DNA from: Prevotellaceae bacterium
Lineage (GTDB): Bacteria; Bacteroidota; Bacteroidia; Bacteroidales; UBA932
Direction of reading: 5' to 3'
Length of the DNA stretch: 5,973 nucleotides
Assembly: GCA_031268055.1 (NCBI GenBank)
Contig: JAIRXY010000276.1
Coordinates: 1 to 5,973, forward strand
Positions within the stretch are counted from its first letter, which is position 1, and the number at the start of each line of letters is the position of its first letter. This document shows, piece after piece, positions 5,072-5,973 of this stretch. The translations under genes were made by a program, and so were the position numbers. Under the pieces are notes generated by a model that was not told the DNA's origin, did not search any database, and was given only the letters and a program-made list of their open reading frames with translations.

Positions 5072-5973
5072 ATGAAAAAATTATTTCTCCTTGACGCGTT
5101 TGCCCTCATCTACCGAGCGTACTACGCTTTTATCAAAAAGCCAATGTTGAACACCCAGGGGCTAAACACGTCGGCCGTTTTTGGGTTTACCAAAACGCTG
5201 TTAGACCTCATGCGCCGCGAAAACCCTACGCACATAGCCGTATGCTTTGACCCGGGCGGCGAAACGTTCCGCCACATGATGTACCCCCAATATAAGGCTA
5301 ACCGCAGCGAAGCGCCGGAGGTGATTGTACAGTCGGTGCCTATCATCAAGGAGATTATTGCGGCGTTCAACATTCCCATCATCATGGTGCCGGGGTTTGA
5401 GGCCGACGACGTAATAGGTACGCTGGCAAAAAAGGCCGAGGTCGCCGGATTTGTAACCTACATGATGACCCCAGACAAGGACTACGGCCAGTTGGTAACG
5501 GATAATATCCTCATCTTTAAGCCTGCGCGCTGGGAAAAATCGGACGAAAAAATTGGGCCTCACGAAATATGCGCGCAGTACGGCATACAGCGCCCCGAGC
5601 AGGTTATAGACGTGCTTGCGCTCTGGGGCGACGCCTCGGACAACGTGCCCGGAGCGCCGGGCATAGGCGAAAAAACCGCCACCCGACTAATTGCGCAGTA
5701 CGGCACCTTGGAGGGCGTGATTGAGCACGTGCACGAGCTGAAAGGCAAAACCCGCGAATCGATAGAGCAAAACGTTGCGCTGCTGGAGCGCGCAAAAAAG
5801 CTGGTGACGATAGACCTGAACGTCCCCGTGGAGCTCAACGAAGAGCAGCTGCAAAAAAAAGAGCCTGACAAAAATGCGCTGCGCGCCCTGTTTACCGAGC
5901 TGGAGTTCCACTCGTTTGCGCGGGAGTTGCTCGGCGCAAGCGCGCCGCCGTTGGCAGCCAAAAAATCGGCAGA
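5072..5973 (+). CDS. polA: DNA polymerase I, N-terminal part (5' nuclease domain)
   Basis: The first 300 codons of DNA polymerase I, cut off by the window end with an open frame. The enzyme fills gaps and removes RNA primers during Okazaki fragment maturation and repair. The visible part is the 5'-3' exonuclease (FEN-like) domain. Expected metal-binding acidic residues are present: D8 in LLDAFALIYRAYYAF, D60 in VCFDP, E110, D112 and D113 in FEADDVIG, D135 and D137 in TPDKDYGQ, and D187 and D190 in GDASDN. The helix-hairpin-helix DNA-binding motif GAPGIGEKTA is at 194-203; YKANR at 74-78 is the conserved basic patch. Whether the later 3'-5' exonuclease and polymerase domains are intact cannot be seen. 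The ATG at 5072 gives the usual start MKKLFLLDA; no Shine-Dalgarno sequence is present. It is transcribed away from the DUF4340-like gene. Confidence 0.97.
   Translation, partial: MKKLFLLDAFALIYRAYYAFIKKPMLNTQGLNTSAVFGFTKTLLDLMRRENPTHIAVCFDPGGETFRHMMYPQYKANRSEAPEVIVQSVPIIKEIIAAFNIPIIMVPGFEADDVIGTLAKKAEVAGFVTYMMTPDKDYGQLVTDNILIFKPARWEKSDEKIGPHEICAQYGIQRPEQVIDVLALWGDASDNVPGAPGIGEKTATRLIAQYGTLEGVIEHVHELKGKTRESIEQNVALLERAKKLVTIDLNVPVELNEEQLQKKEPDKNALRALFTELEFHSFARELLGASAPPLAAKKSA

Noticed and set aside
5201..5961. Minus-strand open frames opposite polA (5560-5961, 5201-5563)
   Set aside because: They are antisense shadows of the well-conserved PolA nuclease domain, with Ser/Cys-rich low-complexity composition and no domain.

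Overview
The window looks like chromosomal DNA from a member of the Bacteroidota, probably a Bacteroidales- or Marinilabiliales-type organism. Three things point there: the protein sequences (PolA, DnaN and the exonuclease all read like Bacteroidota family members), upstream sites that fit the Bacteroidota TTTG / TAnnTTTG promoter pattern, and start codons that mostly lack a Shine-Dalgarno sequence at normal spacing. No database search was possible, so the taxon is an inference.

Layout, left to right. Positions 1-240 hold an array of three 59-bp repeat units with AT-rich linkers; it may continue beyond the left edge. The AT-rich linker motif runs into the stop codon of the next gene. Four genes lie on the minus strand and are transcribed right to left: a DUF4340-like membrane-anchored protein (4631-3648), dnaN (3394-2270), a DEDDh 3'-5' exonuclease with an ExoX-type C-terminal domain (2237-1467), and an Fsr-type major facilitator exporter (1460-258). 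The last three are tightly spaced (gaps of 32 and 6 bp) and look like one operon; the DUF4340-like gene is separated from dnaN by 253 bp that contains a candidate dnaN promoter. On the plus strand polA begins at 5072 and runs off the right end, so only its 5' nuclease domain is present.

The 440-bp divergent region between the DUF4340-like gene and polA is the most structured non-coding part. It has a candidate promoter for each direction, a strong compound stem-loop (4735-4804) that would lie in the leader of the DUF4340-like transcript, and a perfect 7-bp inverted repeat over the -7 element and predicted start of the polA transcript.

Functionally, dnaN (sliding clamp), the exonuclease and polA are replication and repair genes. 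The exporter is an unrelated passenger at the end of the dnaN operon, and the DUF4340-like protein is a cell-envelope protein of unknown role. I see no defence system, integrase, transposase, CRISPR array, tRNA or rRNA. Most of the window is ordinary housekeeping DNA; the repeat array and the polA/DUF4340 intergenic region merit a second look.
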